Shown: positions 1 to 11,007, counted from the first letter of the stretch. The stretch is DNA of 64,000 nucleotides from Cylindrotheca closterium (GCA_933822405.4 CAKOGP040001803.1:186001-250000), one strand, 5' to 3'. Made by a program: numbers and translations. Notes: a model not told the origin generated them from the letters alone.

Positions 1-1645
1 TGTAGATGGATTGAGGATAGAGCATGCAAGTGCGCTAATAAAGCCCGAGTTTGACTTGATCTTTCCAACATTCCCTTGCGTTGTGAATCTGAATTTCAAA
101 TAGAGGGTTATTATTCGTGGGACGATGCATCCAACCACTGCATCTCCGGCAATCGAATTGGTTGTCGCGACACCAAAAACAAAGGAAGTCTTCTCGACCA
201 CAGAAGAAGCGGCAGCGACAGCCTTCTCGACCGCCGGAGCCAAAGTCTGACTATTGGAAGCAACGGCATTGACAAGGCTCAAGTAAATAGCAAGTAGCCC
301 AGCGACTTGAGGTATTGATGATCCCGACGCATGTTTCTTGTTCGCAGCTTCGATGAAGCTTTCTAGTCCCTTTACGAAGTTGGCATCATTAAACAGATCA
401 ACCACTATTGATTCGAGAATGTCTTGATCCAGAGTAGTTACCATTGCACCTAAAATGATTGGAGCATCAGCGGCTTCTTTCGAGACAGCCGGTGTACGGA
501 TGAATGTAAGAGCAGCTTCGTAGCCCTTGGGTTCACCATTTCGTTTTCCAATCACCATCCACTGCAAAAGTGCTTCGACACCAACCGTGCGAATATCATC
601 AGCAGACTTGGCTTCTTTTTTCAAAGCAGCGCAGATTGACGTCATAACTGTTGACGCCATTTCAGACTTTACTGCGATTTTCCGCGATCCAATAATTGCA
701 CCAGCTTCCTTGAGTATTTCGTAAGCCGTTTGACGTTGGTAAGCTTGGGTCAAAGTTTGGGGATCCGCAACAGATTTGGAGACATCTGCCAGCAATGCAT
801 TGGCGTGTGACCCACTATTCGCCTCGACAGCAGCAATGGCAAGGCGCTTCAGAATTTTGGCCACTGGGTAGCGGACAATCTCTTTTGGACTCCTGACATA
901 CTTTACTAAGGTTGAAACACCTTCCTTTACTATAATTGACGATTGTGTCAAAACATCAGAGCTGACATTTTCAAACAAACCTTGCGCCAAATCAAGCACC
1001 GTCTCTGGCTTTGCCTTGATCTTCAAAAGCAACGCAGGGGCAACCGTTTTTTCCCAGGCTTCAGCATCCATGGTCTTGAGTGCAGAGCGGCAAAGTGCCA
1101 TATCTGGGGAAGTAGCCACCGGATCACTCATGGAAGAACTAATGAAAGTATCCCAAGTTGGTGTGGTGAATGCCACAGCTGGAATGGCATTCTCCTTTGC
1201 AATCTCAGAAAAGATACCCGACAGTTCCTCAAGAGGAAGCTTTGATTTCACGTCCTCCAACAGAGCGGGATCGCTCGCGTTCTTTAGCAATTCACACAAA
1301 TTCTTGCACAAACGTATCCGAATATCGTTTTGAGACTCATTTGCTATCGAAACTTGATACAGTTGTGCTATTCTGATGTAGCCATTTTTGGTGGAGCACC
1401 CAATGCCTGTATCGAGATGAAGAAAAATGAGATTTATGTTGCATCTGTAAATCCACAGAGTCTGGCACAATCTACTCACATCCTGATTTGGAAAACGCTT
1501 CTCGATCGCTCTCCGATTCCGCCAAGCTGGAAGCCGCATCCTTTATCAGATTGTTTCTCTTTTGAACTGGAATGCAGTCCAAGCGACTAGAAGCAAGTTC
1601 ATGGACCAGCTCAAGGATCGCTGATCCCTCGCCCTCTGTTGTCAT
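1..1645 (-). CDS. GCN1: GCN1-like translational activator, N-terminal part (partial at left edge)
   Basis: GCN1 is a very large HEAT-repeat protein that binds ribosomes and GCN20 and activates the eIF2-alpha kinase GCN2 during amino-acid starvation. Exon 1 is 1480-1645, starting at an ATG (1643-1645 on the complement) and giving 55 codons plus one base. A 73-bp GT-AG intron (1407-1479) follows, and exon 2 runs from 1406 off the window with no stop, so about 520 residues are visible. The translation is all-helical and HEAT-like. I match it from memory to plant GCN1 (ILITYHIA) over a block containing PETVLDLAQGLFENVSSDVL and, after a gap, an AYQRQTAYEILKEAG-like segment. Only this N-terminal part can be judged; the EF3-like and GCN2-binding regions would lie left of the window. 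No complete ATG-to-stop frame exists here because the stop is outside. The family call is inference by remembered similarity. Confidence 0.68.
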
Positions 1646-1977
1646 GGCTCACTACCTTATAACACAAGGTGATGGATCTTGTGTTGACACTGGAGCACAA
1701 TAACCGAAGGCAAGATTTTGCGGACCACTCGCTGGAGGTCTGTACGACGCTGGATAACACGTTTCGATTAGTCGAACATGTCGGAGAACCAACACGTAGT
1801 GTTGGCACGGACAGACGTCATTTCACGGAGTTCATGACCCATTCGAAGTCGAAGGAATCAATCAATCACATCACGACCCAACACGGAACCACAATCCACG
1901 ACTCTTTAAACTGGTAAACCGAAGATGTTTTGCACCTCCAATGCCTCTCACAATTCGAAATCGATACAAAGAACATC
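1646..1977. promoter_or_regulatory. Divergent intergenic region between GCN1-like and coiled-coil/PH genes
   Basis: These 332 bp separate two divergently transcribed genes and must hold both promoters. I see no clear TATA box or repeat. The plus-strand frame can be extended upstream only to a TTG at 1930, so it adds no ATG. Confidence 0.4.
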
Positions 1978-3903
1978 ATGATTCCCTCCGTGATCGAAAC
2001 TCGCCCTGGCGAGGAAAAGCAGGATGACATGGCCAACGAACTTCCGCAATCGGCCAGCAAACGCCGAGCTAGGCAAGCTGGATCTGCTGGATTGTCTGAG
2101 TTGTCGAAGCAACTTCGTATCTTCCAAGCCAAGAACGAAGCTCAGGCAGTTGAAATCAGTCGACTGGAACGTCAGCTCCGAATTCTTGCCGACCTTCAGG
2201 GAATCAATGTTGCTGACCTTCGCAAGGCCCTTGAGGAAGCTTGTCAAAACGAGGCTTTTGGAGAAATGCAAAGTCGTGTGCAAAAGTTGAGAGCCGAACT
2301 CGAGGCCGCAATGCTTGCCAAGGGTGGTGTCATCCGAAAAGACATGGCTGCTCCAGAGATTGCAAACCTCCAACTTCGTGTTGGAGAGCTCGAGGAAGTT
2401 GAAGAGAAGCAAGAGGCGGAGATTGCCCATCTTTACGACCAGCTTCGTCACGAAAGAGCCCGGGCAACCCGTCTCGAATCTGAGTGTGATCAATGGAAGA
2501 AGGATACCAGCGGATATTCTGACCGTCTCAAGTCCGAAGCTGCCAAGGCATCCCAACTGGAAAAGGAATTCCAAGATCAGCTACGCAAGATGCAAGAGGA
2601 GTATGCCAAGAAGATGCAAGAGGGTCTCATGTCTGTGCAAAGTGTTGCAAAAGAGGGTGGAACGGTCTCGGCCACGTATGTGAGTCCGGAAATGGCTGAC
2701 GAGTACGAACGCCTTTTGAAAGCCATGAAGGACAAGGACGAAGAACTTCGCAAGGCGCGCGAGGAGTTGAACGCAGAGCACGAGAAGAACCTTCAACTCA
2801 TGCGTGAACAGGAAAACGCATCCAGATTGAACAGCCTCAATTCGCAAGTTGAAAATGAAAACAGAGTCCTAGTTATCAAGCAGCTACAAGAAGCCGATAG
2901 TCAGAACGAGCTCCGATTGGCACAATACAAGGCTCGTTTCGCTGTTCAAGACGAGCGTATCAACGACATGGCCCAACAATTGGATTCTCTTTACACCGCC
3001 TTCGGCTTGTTGAAGGAAGAGGTTGAGTCCGATAACTTGACTCGTGCTGCTCTTCGCAACCGTCTTGATGAAGCTGACGCAGCAATGGCTCGCCAAGTTG
3101 AAAACGAACAAAAGAAGACCCTCAAGAAGAAATTGGCCAAGATTAATGCTCGTAACTCCACTAGTCCTGCTACAGGCGCTAGCACTCCCGAACGTCGCAC
3201 GGAATCTCCAGTGGCAAGATCGCCCACTGCTGTCACTGAATCATTCAATGAACCGATCACTCCTACCGCACGACCAGTTGGAAGTCCCCAAGCACTGAAA
3301 TCAAGTCCCAGCGATTCCCAAACCCACAGCACTTGGCAGCTATTGGGATTGCCTAAAAACAATCAGTCCCGACTTGATACTTATGTCTCGGAGCAACCAG
3401 ATCAGAATGGCGTCTTGATTTCTGGAATGCTCATTGTCAAGAGCAATAGTATGGTTAAGAACATGGGCCGCAAGTGGAAGGCAAAGAACTCCAAGATTTA
3501 CTTGAATGGTGATCACTTTCAATGGGACCTCGGGGAAGGAAAGTCGTTTGCTCTTCAGTTTGGAGTTTCCGCCATTGAATACAATCCCAACCATCCCTTG
3601 TCGTTTGTGGTCAAAACCGACCCATCGAGTCCTGGATCTCCTGTCATTCAAGCCGCTGCTTCTTCGGAAGATGACTACAAGCATTGGATGAGTGCATTGA
3701 CCAAGGCGACTAGTGGAGATGAGTACAATCCCATGAATGATCCTGCGCTGGGAACTGCGGATGATCGTGATATCGCAACCACAACTAGTAGTGCAACACC
3801 AACCAGTGCTAGCCCTGTTGCTAGCCCTGTCGACATGACTCCAAACCGCGAAACTACCGATTACGAACTTGCCATGGAGCTTTCCAGGCAAGAGTTTGTC
3901 TAA
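1978..3903 (+). CDS. Coiled-coil protein with C-terminal PH domain
   Basis: A single-exon protein of 641 residues. I chose the ATG at 1978 because the frame upstream to 1930 starts only with TTG. Residues about 30-400 are a long heptad-rich coiled coil full of Glu, Lys, Gln and Leu. A Ser/Thr/Pro-rich linker follows (about 400-470). Residues about 474-585 form a pleckstrin-homology-like domain: a glycine-led first strand, the VKNMGRKWKAKN basic loop, and an EDDYKHWMSAL terminal helix with the invariant Trp. This suggests a phosphoinositide-binding scaffold or tether on membranes. The last residues (YELAMELSRQEF) weakly resemble a ubiquitin-interacting motif. It is convergent with the MDR gene, with only 147 bp between stops. 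No named orthologue is recognised. Confidence 0.85.
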   Translation: MIPSVIETRPGEEKQDDMANELPQSASKRRARQAGSAGLSELSKQLRIFQAKNEAQAVEISRLERQLRILADLQGINVADLRKALEEACQNEAFGEMQSRVQKLRAELEAAMLAKGGVIRKDMAAPEIANLQLRVGELEEVEEKQEAEIAHLYDQLRHERARATRLESECDQWKKDTSGYSDRLKSEAAKASQLEKEFQDQLRKMQEEYAKKMQEGLMSVQSVAKEGGTVSATYVSPEMADEYERLLKAMKDKDEELRKAREELNAEHEKNLQLMREQENASRLNSLNSQVENENRVLVIKQLQEADSQNELRLAQYKARFAVQDERINDMAQQLDSLYTAFGLLKEEVESDNLTRAALRNRLDEADAAMARQVENEQKKTLKKKLAKINARNSTSPATGASTPERRTESPVARSPTAVTESFNEPITPTARPVGSPQALKSSPSDSQTHSTWQLLGLPKNNQSRLDTYVSEQPDQNGVLISGMLIVKSNSMVKNMGRKWKAKNSKIYLNGDHFQWDLGEGKSFALQFGVSAIEYNPNHPLSFVVKTDPSSPGSPVIQAAASSEDDYKHWMSALTKATSGDEYNPMNDPALGTADDRDIATTTSSATPTSASPVASPVDMTPNRETTDYELAMELSRQEFV

Positions 3904-4050
3904 GCAGCCTAGCAAGTACGGAATAAGTAATTGAAAAAAATAGAAATACATGTAAACATTACTCTTCGAAGTAGCTGCTCTAGTCCAACAAACCGATCAG
4001 AAGAATGAGGATGCACATAGCTCACATCATAGCTTATATTATACATACTC

Positions 4051-5259
4051 CTAAGCTTCCAGATTTACTACGATCTTCCCTTTCGCCCGATGCGCTGCCA
4101 CCAGATTGATTGCAGATTTCAGTGCATCTTCTTCGAACGGGATAACTTTTTCAATACCTGGAATTGTCTTTTGTTCCATGATCATCCTGGATCCTTCACC
4201 AAATGTCATTGGTCCCGCAAAGTAGTAGTATGGGTGCTTCCCTGGTAATCTGTTGTAAATGAGTGGTACCATAAAGGTTTGCCAGAGATACTGGAATGCC
4301 TCTAGTCTTGTAAACATGCGATCACCAATCCATTGTTCTGTGCCTGTACAGGTAATAAATGTGCCAGTACGTGGAGCCAGTATCTTTTCTGCACTTTGAT
4401 AATAGTCATATCCACCCACGCAATCGAGTATAACATCAAAGTTGGAATTATCGTTCGCCGAAGATCCCAGCACAGTCACATGGATTGGTCCTTTGTTATA
4501 GTCGATTGTGGAATTGGCGCCTAGCTTCATTACAAAATCATTGCTTTTGGACGAACACACGCCGACGATATGAAGTTTGGGGAATTTCTTTCGAAGTGCT
4601 TGTACCAAGACCGACCCAATGCCTCCACTGGCACCAAGAACCATGACTCGTTCGGTGCCCATCGCCACAGAAGGAACCGCAAGGTCATACATGTCACCAG
4701 CTACCACCAGCGGCATGACCAAGGCAGCCCCTTGTACAAAGGTAAAATTGTTTGGCAGTTTGAGCAAGTTTTTGGGATTGCCGATTGTCCTCTCCGCCCA
4801 TGGTCCCATTTCGTGAAGAAATGGCTGTGCATTGAATCCAAAAACTCGGTCTCCTTTTAAAAAGTCCGTCACTTTGGACCCAACGGCCTGAATGGTACCC
4901 GAGTAAGCGCTTCCGGGAACATGTGGATTAGATTTCGTTGGGTATGGAGCCTGGGCGATACCAATGCCACCTAGCATACTCCCTTGAGCTACGTTTACAT
5001 CGTCAATGTTTATGGAAAATGCCTTGACATGGATCAGCACTTGATTGGGTTTCAATTCGCTAGCAGTAAGAGTGGGAATGGTAGTTTCGTCCAATTGAAG
5101 GTGTTCAGTAAGTTTTCCAATGTCGGGACGACTGGTGATGTATGCAGCTTTCATCATTTCTGTTTTGCTTTGTTGCCTTGTTGTTGTTGTTGTTTTGAAG
5201 ATGTGACCAAGGAAAACTCCATCCACCACTGTCAACCCGCCCGCCCTCCGACCCGCCAT
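4051..5259 (-). CDS. MDR-family NAD(P)H quinone oxidoreductase-like protein
   Basis: A 402-residue medium-chain dehydrogenase/reductase without the zinc ligands of alcohol dehydrogenases, so most like quinone oxidoreductase or enoyl reductase. The N-terminal GroES-like fold is visible (VLIHVKAFSINIDDV, VPGSAYSGTIQAVGSKV, KGDRVFGF). The Rossmann nucleotide-binding motif is VMVLGASGGIGSVLVQALRK, followed by FDVILDCVGG. It would reduce quinones or activated alkenes using NAD(P)H. The ATG at 5259 adds 34 basic, Thr-rich residues before MMKAAYITSRPD, which looks like the usual family start (ATG at 5157). The extension may be an organelle presequence or not translated at all. The gene is single-exon and divergent from NRT2. 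Confidence 0.85.
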   Translation of the reverse strand: MAGRRAGGLTVVDGVFLGHIFKTTTTTRQQSKTEMMKAAYITSRPDIGKLTEHLQLDETTIPTLTASELKPNQVLIHVKAFSINIDDVNVAQGSMLGGIGIAQAPYPTKSNPHVPGSAYSGTIQAVGSKVTDFLKGDRVFGFNAQPFLHEMGPWAERTIGNPKNLLKLPNNFTFVQGAALVMPLVVAGDMYDLAVPSVAMGTERVMVLGASGGIGSVLVQALRKKFPKLHIVGVCSSKSNDFVMKLGANSTIDYNKGPIHVTVLGSSANDNSNFDVILDCVGGYDYYQSAEKILAPRTGTFITCTGTEQWIGDRMFTRLEAFQYLWQTFMVPLIYNRLPGKHPYYYFAGPMTFGEGSRMIMEQKTIPGIEKVIPFEEDALKSAINLVAAHRAKGKIVVNLEA

Positions 5260-6007
5260 TTGATTGAATCGAGTCGTGTGGATCCTCGAAGTTCTTGATC
5301 ATTGTGAAGCTTGATGTGACGACCAAGGCATTCACGACATTGTGGTCACTTCTAGAAGCATGCCTGTCATTGTGTACAGCAATTAAGCACACTATTAGCT
5401 CCCTAATGTCTTGAACTGATTAAAAACTAGCTATCTGCTACTAGTACCAGGTCCCCGTATCGTAAAGCGGGATTCTAGTCGTCGTCTCGCAATGAGAAAG
5501 GCTAATTGCTGACCTTTAATCCACGTAGGATCCAGTCCATTGGAGTAAATGATCATTGGTACAGCGCTTGTACTGCAGTCTGTTGTATCTCTTGAGTTGT
5601 GAAGTGTTCAGTACCAGGTACCAGGTACAGCACGAATCCGTTCGCATCGTACCAGGGTAGTCCCAGCCAGGAAGGCCATTTGGTATTTTCAATTTCCTCT
5701 TTAAAATTGTCCGATTACGCGACCTCCCATTCAATCAAATCACTTCAAAAAATAGTCGAATACGGTACATTTTCTACGAACGAAACAACTGGCAATGGAA
5801 AAGCCCAATCTCAAGCCGGAACTTGAGTTGACAGCCTTGACAATATAACTCGGTGTCGGTAGCTGTCATCCGGACCCAAGAACCTCTTTGTTGTTCTTCT
5901 TTTACTCTAGTCTTGCTTTATAAAGGCCATAGATCCAGAGGGCTCCTTATATCTCTTTCAACGCTTTGAATCAATCATTCATCTCTGTCAAGTGGTGTAA
6001 AAACAAC
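5260..6007. other. Divergent intergenic region, MDR enzyme / NRT2
   Basis: About 750 bp of promoter DNA for both flanking genes. It contains a short tandem of ACCAGGT units near 5612-5628 and, close to NRT2, a TATA-like box at 5919-5924. No gene was found. Confidence 0.5.
5919..5924 (+). promoter_or_regulatory. TATA-box candidate for NRT2
   Basis: TATAAA within CTTTATAAAGGCC lies 84 bp upstream of the NRT2 ATG at 6008, a plausible spacing for a TATA box plus a short 5' UTR. This is sequence context only. Confidence 0.4.
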
Positions 6008-7689
6008 ATGTCAGTTTCAAACGATGAAGAAACTCCTCGAGGAGACACCAGCGACATGCCTTTGGATCCCGTCGAGTTGGAGAATCTACGCGTACGGCAA
6101 CAATGGGAGGAATGTGCACGGGATTCTAGAAGGGCGTCTCCCAATTCCAAATATGAGCGATACGAAATCCCTGTAGATCACATGGATGGAGACCGGGGAA
6201 CCCAAATCAATCTATTTTCCTTCAAACGTCCGCACATGAGAGGCTTGCACTGCGCTTGGATTTCCTTCTTTTTGTGTTTTACGATTTGGTTCGCTCCAGC
6301 TCCCTTGTTGAAGGAGATTGGAGATACTTTGAATTTGACAAAGGCAGAATTATGGACATCTTCTATAACGAACGATTGTACTGCCATTTTTACAAGGATT
6401 CTCATGGGACCCGTTTGCGATAACTATGGAGCACGAATGCCCATGGCCATTGTGCTGGTATTTTCCTCTATACCGACTGCCATGGTGGGACTGGTGAATT
6501 CAGCATCACAGCTGGCATTGATTCGTTTCTTTATTGGATTCGCTGGAAGTTCCTTTGTCATGTCACAATTCTGGCCCAGTAGAATGTTTTCCAGGCAAGT
6601 TTATCACGTTGCAGTGTTTCGTTTGTGTTGTTGTATCTAAGAATATCTGCATGCTAACCTTAACCTCTTGCTACTTTCATCTTCTACAGAGAGCTCGCTG
6701 GAACAGCCAATGGAATCGTCGGTGGATGGGGAAATCTAGGTGGTGCCTGGGCCCAAGTGTTTATGGGTACCATCTTGTTTCCAGCGTTTCGAGACTATTA
6801 TGGGAGCAAAGAGAAAGCATGGCGAACTATTTGTATCATCCCAGCGGCCATGGCTTTTGTTTGGGGAATTATATTGCCTTTTATCACGGATGATGCCCCT
6901 ATGGGAAATTACAGCTACATGAAGAAGAAAGGAACCATGGATCGTATCTTCTTCACCACGAGTCTTCGATCTGGAGCAACTCGCAACACTTGGATTCTCT
7001 TTGTCCAATATGCCAGTTGTTTTGGAGTCGAATTGGTGATGAACAATGCTTCTGTTCTTTACTACAACGCACGCTTTGGTTTGGATACAGACCAGGCCGC
7101 AGCCATTGGATTTGCCTATGGATCGATGAATATTTTTGCACGTGGGTTGGGTGGATTGCTGAGTGACAAACTCAACACCAAGATGGGAATGAGAGGTCGA
7201 CTTGCCTTGCAAACATTTTTCTTGATCATGGAAGGTCTTTTGATCGTCTTATTCTCCTTTATGCAAACTCTTCCAGCGGCCATTACCACCATGTGTTTGT
7301 TTTCCATCTTTACACAAGCTGCGGAAGGTGCAATTTATGGTGTGGTTCCATACATTTCGAAACTATACACTGGTGCTGTTGCAGGTTTTGTCGGTTCGGG
7401 CGGTAATGTCGGCAGTGTTGTCTACGGTCTTTTCTTTCGATCATTTGAATATGATGTTGCTTTCTTGGTGATGGGATCTATTGTGATTGCATCCTCATTT
7501 TTGACTATGTTCATTAACATTCCTTGTCACGCTGGATTGATCTGGGGTGAAGATAACCATGCAGTAATTCAAGCGCGGGAACGATACCTTCGTCGACGAG
7601 AAATGGCGAGACAACAAGATGAGGGAGTAACCGCCAACACAGATGGCAATGGGGAAGAAAACACCAGCCCTGATGAGAATGAGGATTAA
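6008..7689 (+). CDS. NRT2: NRT2-type high-affinity nitrate/nitrite transporter
   Basis: A 528-residue major-facilitator protein of the nitrate-nitrite porter family, expected at the plasma membrane importing nitrate with protons or sodium. Exon 1 is 6008-6594 and exon 2 is 6690-7689. The ATG at 6008 is used because the frame upstream begins only with TTG (5966). Family signatures are clear: GSSFVMSQFWPSRMFS before the junction, GGWGNLGGAWAQ (first nitrate signature) after it, and GFVGSGGNVGSVVYG (second nitrate signature) later. About twelve membrane segments run from residue 75 to 490, with a cytosolic, charged C-terminus. The 95-bp intron must begin with GC (AG|GCAAGT) to give the conserved SRELAG join, so it is a GC-AG intron. 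A TATA-like box lies 84 bp upstream. NRT2 genes are normally nitrate/ammonium regulated; that control is not read from this sequence. Confidence 0.96.
6595..6689 (+). other. GC-AG intron in NRT2
   Basis: The donor reads CCAG|GCAAGT and the acceptor CTTCTACAG|AGAG. Joining CCAG to AGAGCTC restores SREL in the conserved NRT2 block, and no GT donor within reach does so. GCAAGT is the known consensus of minor U2-type GC-AG introns. Confidence 0.85.
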
Positions 7690-8057
7690 ACGCAACAGAC
7701 ATTCTCCGACCAAACAGATCAAGCGAGATCAAGCGATCCACATGACTGTCTCAAGGCCTATAGCATGTGTGATAAATACGTTATTAATTTTGTTATTTTG
7801 TTACTTTGCTATTGGAATGGTAAATCGCAGGAACAGCAGCAAAGCCCAACATGGTGCGGTGCGTACTATAATTATTGTTTCGTAGCTCTCTACTAGTCGA
7901 TCACCCTTTTTTCCCATCCATGTACAGTACTGACTGACGGACTGCACCGGCAATCGGAGGAATCGTCCTGTTTCTTCCAGCTGGAAGATTTGGTTTGCAA
8001 CACATCAAAAGCAAAAAGGAATAATAACACACCTAGATAAAAAAGCAACGATCCAAT
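7690..8057. other. Intergenic region
   Basis: About 370 bp between two plus-strand genes. It is AT-rich after the NRT2 stop. I see no gene, repeat or clear promoter element. Confidence 0.4.
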
Positions 8058-9412
8058 ATGAGGAACTCTCTTGCAGGATGGCGCACTCTAATATTGATAG
8101 CTCTGATAATTGCTTGCAGTCTAAAGACGTCTAGCTGCAAGCCAGTAGCCAGCTTTGGGGTTCCCCGAGCACAAGTAATCAATCGATTTGGCAGAAGTCA
8201 ATCTTCATTCGAGACGCTACGTGGAGGAAGCACTGCTCCCCAGTTTCCGGATGAAGAGGATGGCGAAGACGAAGAAGAGGAGGAAGAGGATGATGCAAAT
8301 GAAATGGAGGAAGAAAAAGTAGATTCGAAGACCTCAATATCAGCGAAACCAGTGAGATTGTTGGTTCAAACAAATTGGGGAAACCCTGTTATAGATTTGC
8401 AGGTGGAATTGAATGCAAAAAGAGATCGGAATGTGGCATCCTTGAAAAAGTCACTTTCACGGTTACTTCCAGGCAGACCTCCCATAGTTAGCCTTCAGCT
8501 GGTTTCAGAGGGTCGGGTGCTAGACGATGAGATGCTTGTTGATGAACTATTCGACGACGAAGATGAGGACGAGGACGAAGAGGAAGAGGAAACAAGCAAA
8601 ACACTTCTATTGAATTCTATTCCACCCGTCGACCCGAAGTTCGCTCTAGAGCTGGTGCCAAAACTGAAGGCCCACATGGAAGATGACGAAGACACGTTAA
8701 CGACAGAAGAGTTGCTTGATGCATATTTCTTGAACCAAGTTGCCATTGCTCGCAATGGTCAGCTACTTGACAACCCCGAGGCTGGATCTTCCACGGCGGT
8801 GTTAAAATTTGAGATGAAGGAGAAAGCCGATGCATTGCAAGAGCAACTAAAGGTTGACGTGCCAGAAGAAGTATGGCAAAAAAGTCTGGAATCAGTGCAA
8901 AGAAACCGTCAAACGGAAGAATTCCGAGGACAACGGTATCGAAGTGGGAAGGGTGGGGCAAGAACAAACTTGAAGAAGAGCATCCAGCATAATCTGAATA
9001 TTGTACGTGAGCCGATCATTATTGAATCCGTGTATGTGCCATCAAACTCATCTGACCTTCCTCTTTGTAGGATTGGGGAGAGACAATTCGTAACTTTCTT
9101 CTGTTCTTGTTTTTTGGATACTTTGGAGGCAAGGCTACTATTTCTCGCCGGCTGATGCTTTTATGCGCTCCATTGTGCTTTATTTTACAGGCTCGACCGG
9201 TGAAGATATTGGCAAAAGTTCTCTTTTATATGTTTCATAATCCCCCGGGAATTGTGTTGAGTCTGTTGCCCGCACCACAACAAACCATGTTGAGTATGGA
9301 TGAAGACGAGGCATACGTTGCACTTTATGGCCATCGGGAAACGGGGAAGGAAGGATCAGAGATGAACGAGTCGGAAGACTCGGACGACGGCAGGGAAGAA
9401 AACGAGGAATAA
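8058..9412 (+). CDS. Secretory-pathway membrane protein with ubiquitin-like region
   Basis: Two exons, 8058-9002 and 9071-9412, joined in phase 0 across a 68-bp intron (NI|GTACGTG ... TTTGTAG|GATTGG), give 428 residues. A signal peptide (about 1-27, ending SSC) is followed by an acidic low-complexity run. Residues about 95-165 (VRLLVQTNWGNPV ... LQLVSEGRVLDDEMLVDEL) have the strand-helix-strand pattern and 'G R x L D D' turn of ubiquitin-like domains. A second acidic run follows, then a helical region. Exon 2 encodes one or two hydrophobic segments (TIRNFLLFLFFGYFGG and LMLLCAPLCFILQA) and an acidic tail. Signal peptide, UBL-like region and C-terminal membrane anchor together resemble ER quality-control proteins of the HERP type, but this is inference. 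No orthologue is recognised. Confidence 0.75.
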
Positions 9413-9521
9413 GGCAATGCGCACTAAATGAACATTGCATCAGTTACGTATGTTAACCCTACTAATAATAGAATTACAATACCATGCATAATCTCATCAC
9501 TGATGTCCAGCGCCCTCTGTG

Positions 9522-10883
9522 TTACTGCGACATGCTCATCAACTGTCTTGCTCTTGCTTCCATCTGCATCAGTGGCTCATGACCAGGGGCAAATTGCAGC
9601 GCAATATGCAGCCTTTCGATTGCTTTTGGTAAATGCTGTCGAGACCATGGCATATCGCCGTTGCCTTCGGACCGTGATGACACCAGTTCTTTTTCAGCAC
9701 ACAAGCATGCACACCGAGCAGCAAGCACTCGAATTTCCCACCCGAGAGCACGCATCGGATTCCAAGCACTGGGACTAAGATCTCTGTCACCCAACCGCTC
9801 CAGTGCCATATCCAAACGGCGAAGGGCTGCCCTCGGACGGGACTTGACTACCAGTTGATTAGCATGCAGGAAGAAAGGCCGAACACAGTGTTTGTAGCTT
9901 TGGGCCAATCGTAGCTGTTTACGAGCTGCAGAGTTCTTATTCTGAGCAAGGTAACAATTCGCTAGGCTCAATCGCAATAACTGATCGGTTGGTGCAATCT
10001 CGATACCAGTCTGGAAGGATGACTCTGCCAGAGGATAGTTTGAGTCATCCATTGCAGAAACACCGTGTGAATGAAGTCTCCGTGCATACTGGGGCTCGTC
10101 TCTACCCAGTACAAACATAACGAGAACCCAGCGCTCACCGCTCGTGATTCCTTTCCCAGCGTGCATGGTTCCAGAACAGTGACACATCGCATGCCCCATA
10201 GGCACCTGAAGGCTTTCATGAAGTCCTTCAATGTATGTCCCCCCTTCTGTGAAAAGTTCTTGGGGAGAGAGTGCAATTTGAAGCGTAAGCAAAGAGGCAT
10301 CTCTGTGGATTGGCTGTGATTTGGATGGAGCGATATATCCAAGCACTAGTCCGTCGTTAAGGGTCATACTCTCAGCTGGAACTCCGAATTTGGATTCGAG
10401 GATTGGGAAAACCTTTTCGTGCAGCAATTTTTGAAGCCACGGCCTTCTGGTGGGTAACTGAGATAACCTTGCTTCATTCAGATCACTATTCGTTCGAGAC
10501 GCGCGAGTTGATTCACTTCCTTCTTCCGTTGACCTTCGTCCACTGGCAATTGCCACCTTGGCATCCTCAATGAGAGCTAGGCACTCTTCTTCCGAAATTA
10601 TTGGCTCTTTACTGATGAATACGGATGATGCTTGTTTTAGCACCGATTCTGAAGGACCAGCACTTCCCTCCCCCAGCGAAAAATTGTTGAAGTCTGATGG
10701 CATCCATTTCCGTTGCTTTGTCTCGTCTGCGATGGTGGAATCTCCGAAGACAAAGAAACCATAATCTGACTCAAGCTGATGTTGATTCAACAGCTCAGCC
10801 ATAACATCTTGCTGTGTAACCATACAACAAACCACTGGCATTGAAAGGAGTACCAACCATACTTCTCGTTGCGATTGCCTCAT
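9522..10883 (-). CDS. 2OG-Fe(II) dioxygenase with C-terminal TPRs
   Basis: A 453-residue single-exon protein. The frame is open up to 11066, but the upstream part is antisense to the 5S rRNA gene, so I chose the ATG at 10883, which opens a signal-peptide-like segment (MRQSQREVWLVLLSMPVVCC). Residues about 85-262 form a double-stranded beta-helix dioxygenase domain. Iron ligands are visible as PIHRD (H193, D195) and GTMHAGKG (H241), with R251 in SGERWVLVMF as 2-oxoglutarate anchor. This is the prolyl-4-hydroxylase-like class, acting on proteins. Residues about 272-345 contain tetratricopeptide-like helices (YPLAESSFQTGIEIAP, LANCYLAQNKNSAARKQL). It probably acts in the secretory pathway, but the substrate is unknown. 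It is convergent with the UBL-like gene, with about 110 bp between stops. Confidence 0.85.
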   Translation of the reverse strand: MRQSQREVWLVLLSMPVVCCMVTQQDVMAELLNQHQLESDYGFFVFGDSTIADETKQRKWMPSDFNNFSLGEGSAGPSESVLKQASSVFISKEPIISEEECLALIEDAKVAIASGRRSTEEGSESTRASRTNSDLNEARLSQLPTRRPWLQKLLHEKVFPILESKFGVPAESMTLNDGLVLGYIAPSKSQPIHRDASLLTLQIALSPQELFTEGGTYIEGLHESLQVPMGHAMCHCSGTMHAGKGITSGERWVLVMFVLGRDEPQYARRLHSHGVSAMDDSNYPLAESSFQTGIEIAPTDQLLRLSLANCYLAQNKNSAARKQLRLAQSYKHCVRPFFLHANQLVVKSRPRAALRRLDMALERLGDRDLSPSAWNPMRALGWEIRVLAARCACLCAEKELVSSRSEGNGDMPWSRQHLPKAIERLHIALQFAPGHEPLMQMEARARQLMSMSQ

Positions 10884-11007
10884 TTTCCGTTTTCCGAGAT
10901 GTGTGATTGATGGTTGCTGAAATACCGAAATCGAACCACCAAGTACCGTACCGGTACAGATTAGAACAATATTGAGCAATATGTAACATAAAACACAATT
11001 GAGCGAT

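Noticed and set aside
1948..2574. 208-codon minus-strand ORF inside the coiled-coil gene
   Set aside because: Leu/Phe-rich shadow of a Glu/Lys/Gln-rich coiled coil; no independent evidence.
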